A DNA stretch of 64,000 nt from Salsipaludibacter sp963735045 (GCA_963735045.1 CAVTIZ010000001.1:682001-746000); one strand, 5' to 3'. Shown: positions 33,582 through 42,318, numbered from the stretch's first letter. Numbers and translations: made by a program. The notes: generated from the sequence alone by a model not told the origin.

Positions 33582-34910
33582 ATGCGACTCGACACCGACC
33601 CCTACCGCCAGCACTACGCCGACCGTGTCGGCGGGCTCTCCGCATCGGCCATCCGTGCCCTGTTCGCCGTCGCGTCCCGCCCCGAGGTCGTGTCCTTCGC
33701 CGGCGGCATGCCGTTCACGGCCGCCCTGGACTTCGACGCCGTCACCGCGGTCGTGACCGACGTGTTGGCCACGGACGGCCCGACGGCGCTGCAGTACGGC
33801 ATCGGACAGGGGCGGGTGGAACTCCGCGAGCAGCTGGTCGAGGTGATGGCCCACGAGGGCGTGCCGGCCCAGCCCGACGACCTCGTGATCACCGCCGGTG
33901 GCCAGCAGGGCCTGGAGTTGACCGCCAAGTGCTTCGTGGACCCCGGTGACATCGTGCTCGCCGAGGGACCCACCTACGTCGGTGGCCTGGGCGCCCTGAC
34001 CAGCCATCGGGCCGACGTCCGCCACGTCCCGATGGACGCCGACGGGATGCAGGTGGAGGTCCTGGCCGACCGCCTCGACGAGTTGGCCGCGGCCGGACGC
34101 CGGGCCAAGCTGGTCTACACGATCCCCAACCACCAGAACCCGGCGGGGGTGTCCCTGTCGCTGCCGCGTCGCCACCGCCTGGTCGAACTGGCCCACCAGC
34201 ACGACCTGGTGATCCTCGAGGACAACCCGTACGGGTTGATCGACTTCGACGGGACCCGCCGCACGAGCCTGCGCGAACTGGCGCCGGACCGGGTGGTCTA
34301 CGTCTCGACCATGTCCAAGACCTTCGCTCCCGGCGTCCGCACCGGGTGGGTGGCCGCGCCCACCCCGATCCGCGAGAAGCTGGTGCTGCTGCGCGAGGCG
34401 GCCGACCTGTGCCCGGCCCACTTCACCCAGATGGTGGTCGAGCGGTGGCTGGCGACCCAACCCTGGGAAGACCAGATCGACCGCTTCCGAACGATCTACC
34501 ACGAGCGTGCCCGCACGATGCTGGAGGCGCTGGAGGCCCACATGCCCCCCGGGGTCACCTGGACGGCGCCATCGGGCGGCCTGTTCCTGTGGGTGTCGGT
34601 GGGCGAGGGGATCGACACGTCCGACCTGCTCGCCAAGGCCGTGCAGCACCGGGTGGCCTACGTGCCGGGGGCCGGGTTCTACGCCGACGGCTCCGGACAC
34701 CACCACATGCGACTCAACTTCTCCTATGCGTCCCCCGACCGGATCGTGGAGGGCGTCGAACGACTGTCCGCCCTGATCACCGACGAGCGCGAGCTCGCCC
34801 GGGCCGTGTACGGCGACCCGACACCGTCCGACGCCGGCGCGCACGACGACGTCACGCCGACCAGCGCCATGCCGGCCGCCGTCGCACCCGACCGGACGGC
34901 AACCCCATGA
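33582..34910 (+). CDS. PLP-dependent aminotransferase (2-aminoadipate/LysN type)
   Basis: Fold-type I aminotransferase of 442 residues: SFAGGMPFTAALDFDAV, LQYGIGQGRVELREQL, VITAGGQQGLEL, KLVYTIPNHQNPAGVSLSLPRR, ILEDNPYGLIDFDG and the PLP lysine in VYVSTMSKTFAPGVRTGW. These match the 2-aminoadipate/valine-pyruvate aminotransferase group without a DNA-binding domain. The last 30 residues are a low-complexity tail. Its TGA overlaps the ATG of the Ddl gene, so amino-acid transamination and a D-Ala-D-Ala-type ligase are produced from one message. The amino acid acted on is not certain. Confidence 0.92.
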   Translation: MRLDTDPYRQHYADRVGGLSASAIRALFAVASRPEVVSFAGGMPFTAALDFDAVTAVVTDVLATDGPTALQYGIGQGRVELREQLVEVMAHEGVPAQPDDLVITAGGQQGLELTAKCFVDPGDIVLAEGPTYVGGLGALTSHRADVRHVPMDADGMQVEVLADRLDELAAAGRRAKLVYTIPNHQNPAGVSLSLPRRHRLVELAHQHDLVILEDNPYGLIDFDGTRRTSLRELAPDRVVYVSTMSKTFAPGVRTGWVAAPTPIREKLVLLREAADLCPAHFTQMVVERWLATQPWEDQIDRFRTIYHERARTMLEALEAHMPPGVTWTAPSGGLFLWVSVGEGIDTSDLLAKAVQHRVAYVPGAGFYADGSGHHHMRLNFSYASPDRIVEGVERLSALITDERELARAVYGDPTPSDAGAHDDVTPTSAMPAAVAPDRTATP

Positions 34911-35857
34911 CCGCACCCGAGTCCCTGCACGTCGCGGTCCTCAACGGGGGCTCCTCGCTGGAACGCGAGGTGTCCCTGGCATCGGGATCACGGGTCACCG
35001 CCGCCCTGCAGGACCTCGGCCACCGCGTCACCCGGCTCGACGTCGGCTCACGGCTGGTGGCCGAACTGGACGACCTCGACGTCGACGTGGCCTTCCTCGC
35101 CCTGCACGGCTCGACCGGTGAGGACGGCACGATCCAGTCGCTGCTGGACCTGGTGGGCGTCCCCCACACCGGCCCGAACGGCCTGACGTCGGCCCTGGCG
35201 TGGGACAAGCCCGTGGCACAGGGACTGTTCCGACGTGCCGGGCTGGCCGTGCCGGACCACGTGGTGCTGTCCCAGGCGGCGTTCCGGGAACTGGGCGCCG
35301 CCGCCGCCGTGGGACGCGTCGGGGACCGGCTCGGGTTCCCGCTGGTGGTCAAGCCGGCCGCCGGGGGGTCGTCGCTGGGACTGGGCATCGCGACCGACGC
35401 GGAGGCCCTGCCGTCGGCCATCATGGGCGCGCTGTCCTACGACGACCGCGTGCTGCTCGAGCAGTTCGTCGCCGGCCCGGAACTCGCCGTCACCGTGTTC
35501 GACGGCCACACGCTGCCCCCGGTGGAGATCTCGCCGCGTGAGGGGCCCTACGACTTCTCGGCCCGCTACACGGCCGGGGCCACCGAGTTCCACGCACCGT
35601 CGCGACTGTCCGATGCGGCCAACACGGCGGCCGGAGCGGCCGCGGAGGTGGCCAGTGCCGCCCTCGGGGCTCGCCACATCGTCCGGGTCGACATGATCCT
35701 GGTCGATGACGAGACCCCGACCATCCTCGAGGTCGACACCGGACCGGGTCTGACCGCGACGTCACTGGTGCCCCTGGCCGCACAGGCGGCCGGGCTGGCC
35801 TTCGGTGACCTGTGCCAACGCCTGGTCGAACTCGCCCTGGCAGAGGAGCCGGCATGA
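34907..35857 (+). CDS. ddl: D-alanine--D-alanine ligase
   Basis: ATP-grasp ligase of 316 residues making D-Ala-D-Ala for peptidoglycan. VAVLNGGSSLEREVSLASG, FLALHGSTGEDGTIQSLLDLVGVPHTGP, LVVKPAAGGSSLGLG (ATP loop) and PTILEVDTGPGLTATSLVPLAA are all in place. In the last motif the usual Asn of EVNTxPG is Asp, still able to bind magnesium. It is short for a Ddl but complete. It overlaps both neighbours by 4 bases (ATGA), forming a tight three-gene operon with the aminotransferase and a HAD hydrolase. It may be the housekeeping Ddl or a specialised dipeptide ligase. Confidence 0.92.
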   Translation: MTAPESLHVAVLNGGSSLEREVSLASGSRVTAALQDLGHRVTRLDVGSRLVAELDDLDVDVAFLALHGSTGEDGTIQSLLDLVGVPHTGPNGLTSALAWDKPVAQGLFRRAGLAVPDHVVLSQAAFRELGAAAAVGRVGDRLGFPLVVKPAAGGSSLGLGIATDAEALPSAIMGALSYDDRVLLEQFVAGPELAVTVFDGHTLPPVEISPREGPYDFSARYTAGATEFHAPSRLSDAANTAAGAAAEVASAALGARHIVRVDMILVDDETPTILEVDTGPGLTATSLVPLAAQAAGLAFGDLCQRLVELALAEEPA

Positions 35858-36714
35858 CCCGCCCCGACCCCCCCGTGCCCCCCGTCAACGACCCCCTCGT
35901 GCCTGTCCCCCACGTCGCCGACCCGGTCCACGGGATGGCCGACGACGTCGCGGACGACCCGGTCACGACCGGGGTGGCCACGGTGGACGACGGCGAGGTC
36001 CTGGCCGACCTCGAGTTCCCGTCGGAGGACGACCAGCACCTCGAGGGCGAGTTCGGGCCGGCGCCTCGCATCGTGGTGTTCGACGTCGGTGAGGTGCTGA
36101 TCGACGAGACCCGGGTGTGGGCGACCTGGGCCGAGCTCCTCGGGACCACGCCCCTGACGCTCGCTGCGGCCCTCGGGGCCGCGGTCGCCCAGGGCCTGGA
36201 CCACGTCGAGGCGTTCGCCCATGTCGCCCCCAACATCGCGTGGGAGGACTTCGTCACCGAGTTCGAACGTCGCTACGGCGGGTTCCGCGAGGAGGACCTG
36301 TACATGGACGTGCGGCCCTGCCTGGCCGAGCTCGACGACGCGGGCATCCGGGTCGTCATCGCCGGCAACCAGCCGGCCGCACGGACCCAGCAGCTGCGCG
36401 CCCTGGAGCTGCCGTGCCACGCGCTGGCCATGTCCGATGACCTCGGCCACGACAAGCCCGATCCGGCCTTCTTCGACGCGGTGTTGGCCTTGGCGGGGGC
36501 GTCCGACCCGGGCCAGGTGCTCTACGTCGGTGACCGGGTGGACAACGACGTGCTGCCGGCCGCGGCCGCGGGTCTGCACACCTGTTGGCTGCGTCGTGGT
36601 CCCTGGGGCGTGCTGCAGGACCTGCCCGACGGCACCGAGGCCGACCTCGTGCTCGATGGCCTCGGGGAGCTGCCCCTGTTGCTCGCCGAATGGGGTGGCC
36701 CGCAAGACTCGTAA
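35854..36714 (+). CDS. HAD family hydrolase
   Basis: Haloacid-dehalogenase-fold hydrolase of 286 residues. A 70-residue acidic, Pro/Asp/Val-rich N-terminal extension precedes motif I IVVFDVGEVLIDETRVW. Here the second Asp of DxD is Gly, as in YihX-like relatives. Motif II/III: IRVVIAGNQPAARTQQL, LGHDKPDPAFFDAVL; motif IV: VLYVGDRVDNDVLPAAAAGL. It probably dephosphorylates a small metabolite. ATG 35854 overlaps the ddl stop. The TAA stop sits inside the loop of an 11-bp inverted repeat. Confidence 0.87.
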   Translation: MTRPDPPVPPVNDPLVPVPHVADPVHGMADDVADDPVTTGVATVDDGEVLADLEFPSEDDQHLEGEFGPAPRIVVFDVGEVLIDETRVWATWAELLGTTPLTLAAALGAAVAQGLDHVEAFAHVAPNIAWEDFVTEFERRYGGFREEDLYMDVRPCLAELDDAGIRVVIAGNQPAARTQQLRALELPCHALAMSDDLGHDKPDPAFFDAVLALAGASDPGQVLYVGDRVDNDVLPAAAAGLHTCWLRRGPWGVLQDLPDGTEADLVLDGLGELPLLLAEWGGPQDS

Positions 36715-36730
36715 ACTTTCGAGTCTTGCG
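36701..36730. promoter_or_regulatory. 11-bp inverted repeat at the HAD stop codon
   Basis: Perfect arms cgcaagactcg and cgagtcttgcg enclose an 8-base AT-rich loop taaacttt that includes the HAD stop codon. It ends 33 bases before the rpiA GTG. It may terminate the upstream operon or be an operator for rpiA; no U-tract follows. Confidence 0.55.
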
Positions 36731-36763
36731 ACACCGGACCGTCGATCGACAACGGAGGCGCAC

Positions 36764-37432
36764 GTGACCGACGCCGACCCCGCCAAGCGTGCCGCTGGAC
36801 GCGCCGCCGTCGCGGAGGTCCGGGACGGCATGGTCATCGGGCTCGGGACCGGCTCCACCGTCGCCCACTTCCTCGACGCGCTGGCGCTGGCGGACCTCGA
36901 CGTCCGTGGGGTGCCGACCTCGGAGGCGACCCGTGTTCGCTGTGGAGAGCTCGGCCTGGCCGTGCTGAGCCCCTCCGATGTCGCCCGGCTCGACCTCACG
37001 GTGGACGGGGCCGACGAACTGACTCCCGATCTCGTGCTGACCAAGGGCGGCGGGGGTGCCCTGTTGCGCGAGAAGGTCGTGGCCACCATGAGCGACCACC
37101 TCGTGGTCGTGGCGACGCCGGACAAGGTCGTGGACCGGTTGGGTGAGACGTTCCCCCTGCCCATCGAGGTCGTCCCCTTCGCCGTCGCGCCCGTGCGACG
37201 GACACTGGAGCAACGCGGGTACGAGGTGGTCCGCCGGGCCACCAACACCGACAACGGCAACGCCATCCTCGACGCTCGCCTGGCGGGGGGCATCGCCGAC
37301 CCCACGGCCGAATCCGACCTGCTCGCCCGGATCCCGGGCGTGGCCGAACACGGCCTGTTCGTCGACCAGGCCACCGTCGCCCTGCTCGGTCGACCCGACG
37401 GCGGCGTGCAGCGCCTGACCGTCACCCGCTGA
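36764..37432 (+). CDS. rpiA: ribose-5-phosphate isomerase A
   Basis: Interconverts ribose 5-phosphate and ribulose 5-phosphate in the pentose phosphate pathway. The 222 residues show GMVIGLGTGSTVAHFLDAL, DLTVDGADELTPDLVLTKGGGGALLREK (Asp/Glu/Lys active site) and ATNTDNGNAILDARL. The start is GTG 36764, with an AACGGAGG ribosome site 6 bases upstream. The protein ends before a short gap to parB, which is convergent. Confidence 0.96.
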   Translation: MTDADPAKRAAGRAAVAEVRDGMVIGLGTGSTVAHFLDALALADLDVRGVPTSEATRVRCGELGLAVLSPSDVARLDLTVDGADELTPDLVLTKGGGGALLREKVVATMSDHLVVVATPDKVVDRLGETFPLPIEVVPFAVAPVRRTLEQRGYEVVRRATNTDNGNAILDARLAGGIADPTAESDLLARIPGVAEHGLFVDQATVALLGRPDGGVQRLTVTR

Positions 37433-37508
37433 TCGTCCACGTTGGCCGGCCAGTGCCCCGTCGCGCGGGTCAGGCACGTGGGTCAGGCACGCCGGCCGGG
37501 AGAGCCGC

Positions 37509-38420
37509 TCAGGCGGGCGTCTCGCCCCGGTCGGCGTCGGGATGGCCCGCCACCCCACGCGCGATGACGTCGACCAACCGCTCGAGGTCCTCCGGCCGCC
37601 GGAAGTCGATCGTGAGCGAGCCCTTCGAGCTGCCCATGCGGATCGTCACGTCCTGGCCCAGCGCCGAGGACAGGTCGGTCTGGAGGTCCTCCATCCCCGG
37701 CGGCAGTGGGCGAGGTGGACGTCGCGAGCGCGACGAATCGCCCCCGGGATTCAGGTAGCGCATCCGGACCAGTTCCTCGGTGGCCCGCACCGACAGTCCC
37801 TCCGACACGATCCGGTCGGCGACCGCCTCCTGGTCGGCGCGCTCTGCCAGGCCGAGCAACGCCTTGGCGTGGCCGGCCGTCAGCACACCAGCGGCCACGC
37901 GTCGTTGGACCGCCGCCGGAAGCGACAACAACCGCATCGCATTGGTGATCGTGGACCGGGCCTTGCCGAGTCGACTGGCCAGTTCCTCCTGGGTGACCCC
38001 GAAGTCCTCGAGCAACTGGTCGTAGGCCGCGGCCTCTTCGAGGGGGTTGAGCTGCACCCGGTGGATGTTCTCGATCAGGGCCTCCTTGAGGAGGTCCCGG
38101 TCGTCGGTGTGGCGAACCACGGCGGGGATGCGCGCGAGCCCGGCCCGCTTGGCCGCGCGCAGTCGCCGCTCCCCCGCGACCAGTTCGTAGCGGTCGTCGT
38201 CGAGCGGACGGACGACGACCGGCTGGAGCAGACCCACGTCCTGGATGGAGGCAGCCAGCCCCTCCAACTCGTCCTCCCGGAACACGCCGCGTGGCTGTTT
38301 CGGGTTGGCCTGGATCGCACTCAGTGGCAGCTCGCGCAGGCTCGGGGACTCCCCGTCGGGCCCGGTGGGGATCAACGCCCCCAACCCGCGGCCGAGGCCA
38401 CCCCGTCGCGACGTGCTCAT
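37509..38420 (-). CDS. parB: chromosome partitioning protein ParB
   Basis: CTP-dependent DNA clamp that loads at parS and spreads. 303 residues: N-terminal MSTSRRGGLGRGLGALIP (ParA-stimulating, basic), CTP-binding ELVAGERRLRAAKRAGL, ENIHRVQLNPLEEAAAY, the parS-binding HTH in LASRLGKARSTITNAMRLL, and the C-terminal dimer domain. It overlaps parA by ATGA. Three parS sites lie about 1.6-1.8 kb away, upstream of rsmG. Confidence 0.97.
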   Translation of the reverse strand: MSTSRRGGLGRGLGALIPTGPDGESPSLRELPLSAIQANPKQPRGVFREDELEGLAASIQDVGLLQPVVVRPLDDDRYELVAGERRLRAAKRAGLARIPAVVRHTDDRDLLKEALIENIHRVQLNPLEEAAAYDQLLEDFGVTQEELASRLGKARSTITNAMRLLSLPAAVQRRVAAGVLTAGHAKALLGLAERADQEAVADRIVSEGLSVRATEELVRMRYLNPGGDSSRSRRPPRPLPPGMEDLQTDLSSALGQDVTIRMGSSKGSLTIDFRRPEDLERLVDVIARGVAGHPDADRGETPA

Positions 38421-39391
38421 GCCGTCTCCTCGTGGTCGTCCCCGTGGTCGACTCCGGGGTCGTCTTCGGGGTCGTCTTCGGGGTCGTCTTCGGGGGCCGG
38501 CGTCTCGTCCCCGGCGTCACTCCCCCGAGGCCCCAACAGGTCGTCCAACGGCGACGACGCCACGTCGTCGGACAGCCCGAGGCGGTGGGCGACCTCGCGA
38601 GCGGCCCGCTCGTAGGCACGGGCACCGCGACTGGTGGGGTCGTAGACCGTGATGGGTTCCCCGAAGCCGGGGGCTTCGGACAGGCGCACCGTGCGGGGGA
38701 TGATCGTGGTGTAGGCCACGTCGCCGAAGAAGTCGCGGACCTCGTCGGCGACCTGTTGGGCCAGGTTCGTGCGGGCGTCGTACATCGTCATCAGGACGCC
38801 ACCCACGAACAGCTCCGGGTTCAGGTCGTCACGGACCAGTTCCACGGTCTGCAACAGTTGGGACAGCCCTTCCAGCGCGTAGTACTCACACTGGATCGGC
38901 ACCAGCACCTGGTCTGCGGCCACAAGAGCGTTGAGGGTGAGGATGCCCAGCGACGGGGGACAGTCCACCAGCACGACGTCGTAGTCCGCCAGCACCGGAC
39001 GCAACGCGCGGGCCAGTTGTCGCTCTCGATTCAGGGTCGACACCAGCTCGATCTCGGCGCCCGCCAGATCGAGACTACTTGGAACGACATGAAGTCCATC
39101 GACCTTGGTCGATTCGATCGCCTCTCGGACGGGAAGCCGCTCGGCAAGGACCCGGTAGATGGACGGACCACCTTCGGCGACACGCAGGCCGAGCCCCGTG
39201 GTGGCGTTTCCCTGGGGATCCAGGTCCACCAACAGCGTCACGTGTCCCTGTGCTGCCAACGCCGCCCCCAGGGAGATGGCCGAGGTGGTCTTGCCCACGC
39301 CACCCTTCTGGTTGGTGACACACAGGATCGTCGCGAGGCGGTCCTCGGCGGGAGCCGCGGTCTGGTCGACGTCCCGTCGCCGCCACGTCAT
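38417..39391 (-). CDS. parA: chromosome partitioning ATPase ParA
   Basis: Walker-type ATPase that moves ParB-bound origins. Deviant Walker A in VTNQKGGVGKTTSAISLGAAL, Walker A' LLVDLDPQGNATTGL, Walker B VVLVDCPPSLGILT. 324 residues from ATG 39391, which overlaps the rsmG stop as ATGA. The C-terminal tail contains three in-frame 12-bp repeats (38456-38491) encoding EDDPEDDPEDDP. Confidence 0.97.
   Translation of the reverse strand: MTWRRRDVDQTAAPAEDRLATILCVTNQKGGVGKTTSAISLGAALAAQGHVTLLVDLDPQGNATTGLGLRVAEGGPSIYRVLAERLPVREAIESTKVDGLHVVPSSLDLAGAEIELVSTLNRERQLARALRPVLADYDVVLVDCPPSLGILTLNALVAADQVLVPIQCEYYALEGLSQLLQTVELVRDDLNPELFVGGVLMTMYDARTNLAQQVADEVRDFFGDVAYTTIIPRTVRLSEAPGFGEPITVYDPTSRGARAYERAAREVAHRLGLSDDVASSPLDDLLGPRGSDAGDETPAPEDDPEDDPEDDPGVDHGDDHEETA
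38456..38491. repeat. three 12-bp tandem repeats in the parA tail
   Basis: Three exact copies of ggggtcgtcttc, in frame, encoding the acidic repeat EDDP. Confidence 0.92.
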
Positions 39392-40005
39392 GAGACGCCA
39401 CCGGTCCCCCGGCGCACCACGACCACGCGTGGGGCCGCGGGATGCGATTCGTCGACATCGTCGGGGGTGGCCACGACCTGGCCATCCCACGTCCGCAGGT
39501 CACCGGCGGCCTCTGCCACCTCCGCTGCCCACTGCTCACCCTTGACCGCGTACAACAGTCCCCCTGGCACCAGGAACGGCAAGGTCCATCCCAGCAGGCG
39601 TGAAAGTGGCGCAACGGCCCGTGCGGTGACGACCTCGAACCCGCCTCGGAGCGGGCCGTCGCGCACGTCCTCCGCACGCCCGCGCACCACGCGTGCCGGA
39701 ATCTGCAGGGCGCGTGCGGTCTCCACCAGGAATTCCGCCTTCTTCTTGCTCGAGTCCAGCAGCACCACGTCGAGGTCGGGACGCCGCTCGGCGATCACCA
39801 GGCCCGGCAGGCCGCCGCCACTCCCCACGTCCAACACCCGGCCAGGCCCCGGCAGCATCGCGGCCAACGCGACCGATTCGGCGATGTGTCGCTCCCACAA
39901 CTCCTCCTTTGCCCGAGACGACACCAAGTTGTGCGGGGACTCGCGAACAGCCGTCGCGAATGCCCGCAGTCGGGCATCATCGGAGGGGGCGGGGGAGGAG
40001 ACCAT
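39388..40005 (-). CDS. rsmG: 16S rRNA (guanine527-N7)-methyltransferase
   Basis: RsmG/GidB methylates G527 of 16S rRNA; loss gives low-level streptomycin resistance in actinobacteria. 205 residues: SSRAKEELWERHIAESVAL, SAM site GRVLDVGSGGGLPGLVIAERRP, VVLLDSSKKKAEFLVE, VVTARAVAPLSRLL and PGGLLYAVKG. ATG 40005 is the first codon giving family-like sequence. It is the first gene of rsmG-parA-parB, all joined by 4-base overlaps. Confidence 0.96.
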   Translation of the reverse strand: MVSSPAPSDDARLRAFATAVRESPHNLVSSRAKEELWERHIAESVALAAMLPGPGRVLDVGSGGGLPGLVIAERRPDLDVVLLDSSKKKAEFLVETARALQIPARVVRGRAEDVRDGPLRGGFEVVTARAVAPLSRLLGWTLPFLVPGGLLYAVKGEQWAAEVAEAAGDLRTWDGQVVATPDDVDESHPAAPRVVVVRRGTGGVS

Positions 40006-40055
40006 GTCCGCCCGACGGTAGCAGCGTTGCCCAGGCACCCCCCGCCCCGCCGCGA

Positions 40056-40071
40056 TGTTCCACGTGGAACC
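40056..40071. promoter_or_regulatory. parS: parS site 1 (one mismatch)
   Basis: TGTTCCACGTGGAACC, differing from the consensus parS palindrome only in the last base. It lies just upstream of rsmG. Confidence 0.9.
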
Positions 40072-40125
40072 CCAGCTCCCATCCCGACGCCACGTCGCTG
40101 CAGCCACGGTGTTCGACGGTGGGCA

Positions 40126-40141
40126 TGTTCCACGTGGAACA
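40126..40141. promoter_or_regulatory. parS: parS site 2 (perfect)
   Basis: Exact 16-base TGTTCCACGTGGAACA, the ParB loading site. Confidence 0.97.
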
Positions 40142-40161
40142 TGACCGGCACGCTCCACGCG

Positions 40162-40177
40162 TGTTCCACGTGGAACA
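40162..40177. promoter_or_regulatory. parS: parS site 3 (perfect)
   Basis: Exact TGTTCCACGTGGAACA, 36 bases after site 2 (start to start) and 25 bases before the GTG of the DAO-family gene. Confidence 0.97.
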
Positions 40178-40201
40178 TCCGTCGCCACAGGAGGAGGCAT
40201 C

Positions 40202-41350
40202 GTGGACGACCCGATCGTCGTCATCGGCGGGGGCGTCGTGGGCATGTCCACGGCCGACTCCCTGGCGCGCCGGCGCAACGGGGGCCGCGTGGTCGTGCTC
40301 GAGCCCGACATCGCTCGATCGACGTCCTCGACCCTTCGCTCCGATGGCAACGTTCGGATCCAGTTCAACCTCGATCTCAACATCGCCTGTTCGATCTTCA
40401 GTCGGACGTTCTACGACACCCTGCTGGACGGCGTCGAGCTCCCACCGCGTCGCGGGAACCTGTTCCTCGTGAACGAGCCTGGTCGCGCGGCAGCCGAATC
40501 CGGGCTCGCGGCCCAACGACGCCAGGGTGAGCGCGTCGACTGGCTCGACACGGACGAGATCGCCCAGCGCTGGCCCTTCCTGCGCACGACCGGCGCGGTG
40601 GTCGGCGGCACCTGGGGGCCGGACGATGGTGCCGTCGACCCCAACCTGGTGATTCGTGCCCTGCGAGACCGCTGTCGAGATCGTGGTGTGGAGGAACGGG
40701 CCACGGCGGCGACCGCGATCCTGCCGCATGACGCGGGGGGCTGGACGGTGCAGACCGCGGACGGGTCGATTCCGGCCCGCCAGGTCGTCGTGGCGGCAGG
40801 AGCGTGGTCCGCGGCGCTGCTGCGTCCACTCGACATCGACCTGCCCGTGGTTCCCGTGGCCCGAACGGTGTACGTGGTCCGGACCCAGGAGCCACCACCG
40901 GCAGACACCCCCGGCGTGTTCCTCCCGAACGGAACCTACGGCCTGGTCGAGCCATCGGGAACGTTCCTCGTGGCGCGTTCGCTCCCGGACGACCCCCAGA
41001 CCACGGACCTGGTGCCCCGACCGGTGTCACACTTCGAGGACCGGATCTGGCCGATCATCGGGTCCACCCTGCCGTCGTTCGCCGCGCTCCGCGTCCAGGG
41101 ATCGTGGTGCGGGCTGTACGCCCAGAACACCCTCGACGGCAATGCCATCGTGGGGGAGTGGCCGGATCGTCCCGGCCTGTGGATGGCCACGGGATTCTCG
41201 GGGCATGGCTACCAACACGGTCCGGCCATCGGGCGCGCCCTGGCGGACGGCCTGACCGGCTCGTCACCCTCGCTGGACGTGTCCGACTACTCGCCGGTCC
41301 GGCTCGGAACCGGGCGACGCCTCGACGAGCACGCGGGTCGGCTGATCTGA
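40202..41350 (+). CDS. FAD-dependent oxidoreductase of the DAO family
   Basis: Glycine/sarcosine/D-amino-acid oxidase-like flavoprotein of 382 residues. N-terminal FAD motif IVVIGGGVVGMSTADSLARR, then TLRSDGNVRIQFNLDLNIA, VDPNLVIRALRDRC, ARQVVVAAGAWSAALLRPL, and C-terminal MATGFSGHGYQHGPAIGRALADGL, where GFSGHG is the conserved flavin-covering loop. A strong AGGAGG site precedes GTG 40202. It is on the plus strand inside the otherwise conserved minus-strand rsmG/jag block, so it looks like a later insertion. The substrate is unknown. A hairpin follows 80 bases after the stop. Confidence 0.9.
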   Translation: MDDPIVVIGGGVVGMSTADSLARRRNGGRVVVLEPDIARSTSSTLRSDGNVRIQFNLDLNIACSIFSRTFYDTLLDGVELPPRRGNLFLVNEPGRAAAESGLAAQRRQGERVDWLDTDEIAQRWPFLRTTGAVVGGTWGPDDGAVDPNLVIRALRDRCRDRGVEERATAATAILPHDAGGWTVQTADGSIPARQVVVAAGAWSAALLRPLDIDLPVVPVARTVYVVRTQEPPPADTPGVFLPNGTYGLVEPSGTFLVARSLPDDPQTTDLVPRPVSHFEDRIWPIIGSTLPSFAALRVQGSWCGLYAQNTLDGNAIVGEWPDRPGLWMATGFSGHGYQHGPAIGRALADGLTGSSPSLDVSDYSPVRLGTGRRLDEHAGRLI

Positions 41351-41430
41351 ACCCTGCGCTCAGCAGGGCCAACACGCCAGAGCGCTCGAAAGGACGCCAA
41401 AGCGAGGTCAGATCAGCAGCGTGGATGGAA

Positions 41431-41464
41431 CGAGCCCAGGCCCCACAGACGGGGTCTGGGCTCG
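41431..41464. terminator. bidirectional hairpin between the DAO gene and jag
   Basis: A 14-bp stem with one G-U pair (41431-41444 with 41451-41464) and a 6-base loop lies between two convergent genes. Confidence 0.7.
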
Positions 41465-41486
41465 TTGCACCTGTTCAGAAGGCGAT

Positions 41487-42269
41487 TCAGTCAGCCGCCT
41501 CGATGACCACTCGGCGTGACGGCTCGCGACCCTGGCTGCGGGACAGGACGCCGTCGACGCCATTCACGAACTCGTGGATGGCCTTGCGCTCGAACACGTC
41601 CATCGGCTCGAGTCGCTCGGCCTCACCGGTGTCGAGCACGTGGTCGATGGCCTCGTCGGCCTTGTCGAGCAGCTTCTCGAGCCGGCGAGCGCGGTAGCCC
41701 TCGACATCGACGTGCACGTGCACCCGACGCTCGAAGCGAGACTGCAGGGCGCAGCGCATCAGCTCCTGGATCGCCTCCAGGGTGCTGCCCCGGCGGCCGA
41801 TGAGGGCACCCGAGTCCATGTTGACCACCTCGACCTCGGCGCGACGAGTGTCCTCGAGGACTCGGATCTGCAGCTCACCGGGCAGGTCGAGTGCATCGAG
41901 CAGGCCCTCGACGAAGTCCGCGCCCGCGTCGGCCTCCTCGTCCAGTTCGTCCAGTTCGTCCTCCGACAGGAGCGCGCCCTCGGGGCCGTCCGCCCCAGCC
42001 GGGGCTGGCTGCGCATCGTCGTCGTCATCGTCGTCCTCCGCGTCGGCGAGGACGACCGACTCGACGACGTCGTCGTCGTCCGCGTCGGCGTCACCGTTGG
42101 CGGCGGCGCGGGACACGGCTGCCGCAAGCTCCACGCGCACGTCGGTCAGGTCCACGCCCTCGGGGAGGTCGGTGGTGATCGTGACGTCGTCGTCGAGCAG
42201 GTCGGACAACGCCGAACTCAGCACGGTGGTCAGGTCGGCGCCGGAGGCCCGGGCGGTCTGGATGGACAT
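41487..42269 (-). CDS. jag: Jag/KhpB RNA-binding protein
   Basis: KH-R3H RNA-binding protein of 260 residues, a post-transcriptional regulator linked to cell envelope synthesis. The N-terminal 110 residues are a short head and a long acidic Asp/Glu stretch. The KH domain has VVNMDSGALIGRRGSTLEAIQELM (GxxG loop IGRRGS). The R3H domain has ERKAIHEFV (RxxxH) and REPSRRVVIEAAD. ATG 42269 follows an AGGAGAACGTCC ribosome site. It lies next to yidC as in most actinobacteria. Confidence 0.93.
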   Translation of the reverse strand: MSIQTARASGADLTTVLSSALSDLLDDDVTITTDLPEGVDLTDVRVELAAAVSRAAANGDADADDDDVVESVVLADAEDDDDDDDAQPAPAGADGPEGALLSEDELDELDEEADAGADFVEGLLDALDLPGELQIRVLEDTRRAEVEVVNMDSGALIGRRGSTLEAIQELMRCALQSRFERRVHVHVDVEGYRARRLEKLLDKADEAIDHVLDTGEAERLEPMDVFERKAIHEFVNGVDGVLSRSQGREPSRRVVIEAAD

Positions 42270-42318
42270 GGACGTTCTCCTGAAGCGGATGGTCGGGAGG
42301 GAGGTCGGGAAGCCAGCG

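Noticed and set aside
37445..37497. Inverted ggccggc/gccggcc arms between rpiA and parB
   Set aside because: Arms are short, pure GC and far apart; common by chance in this composition.
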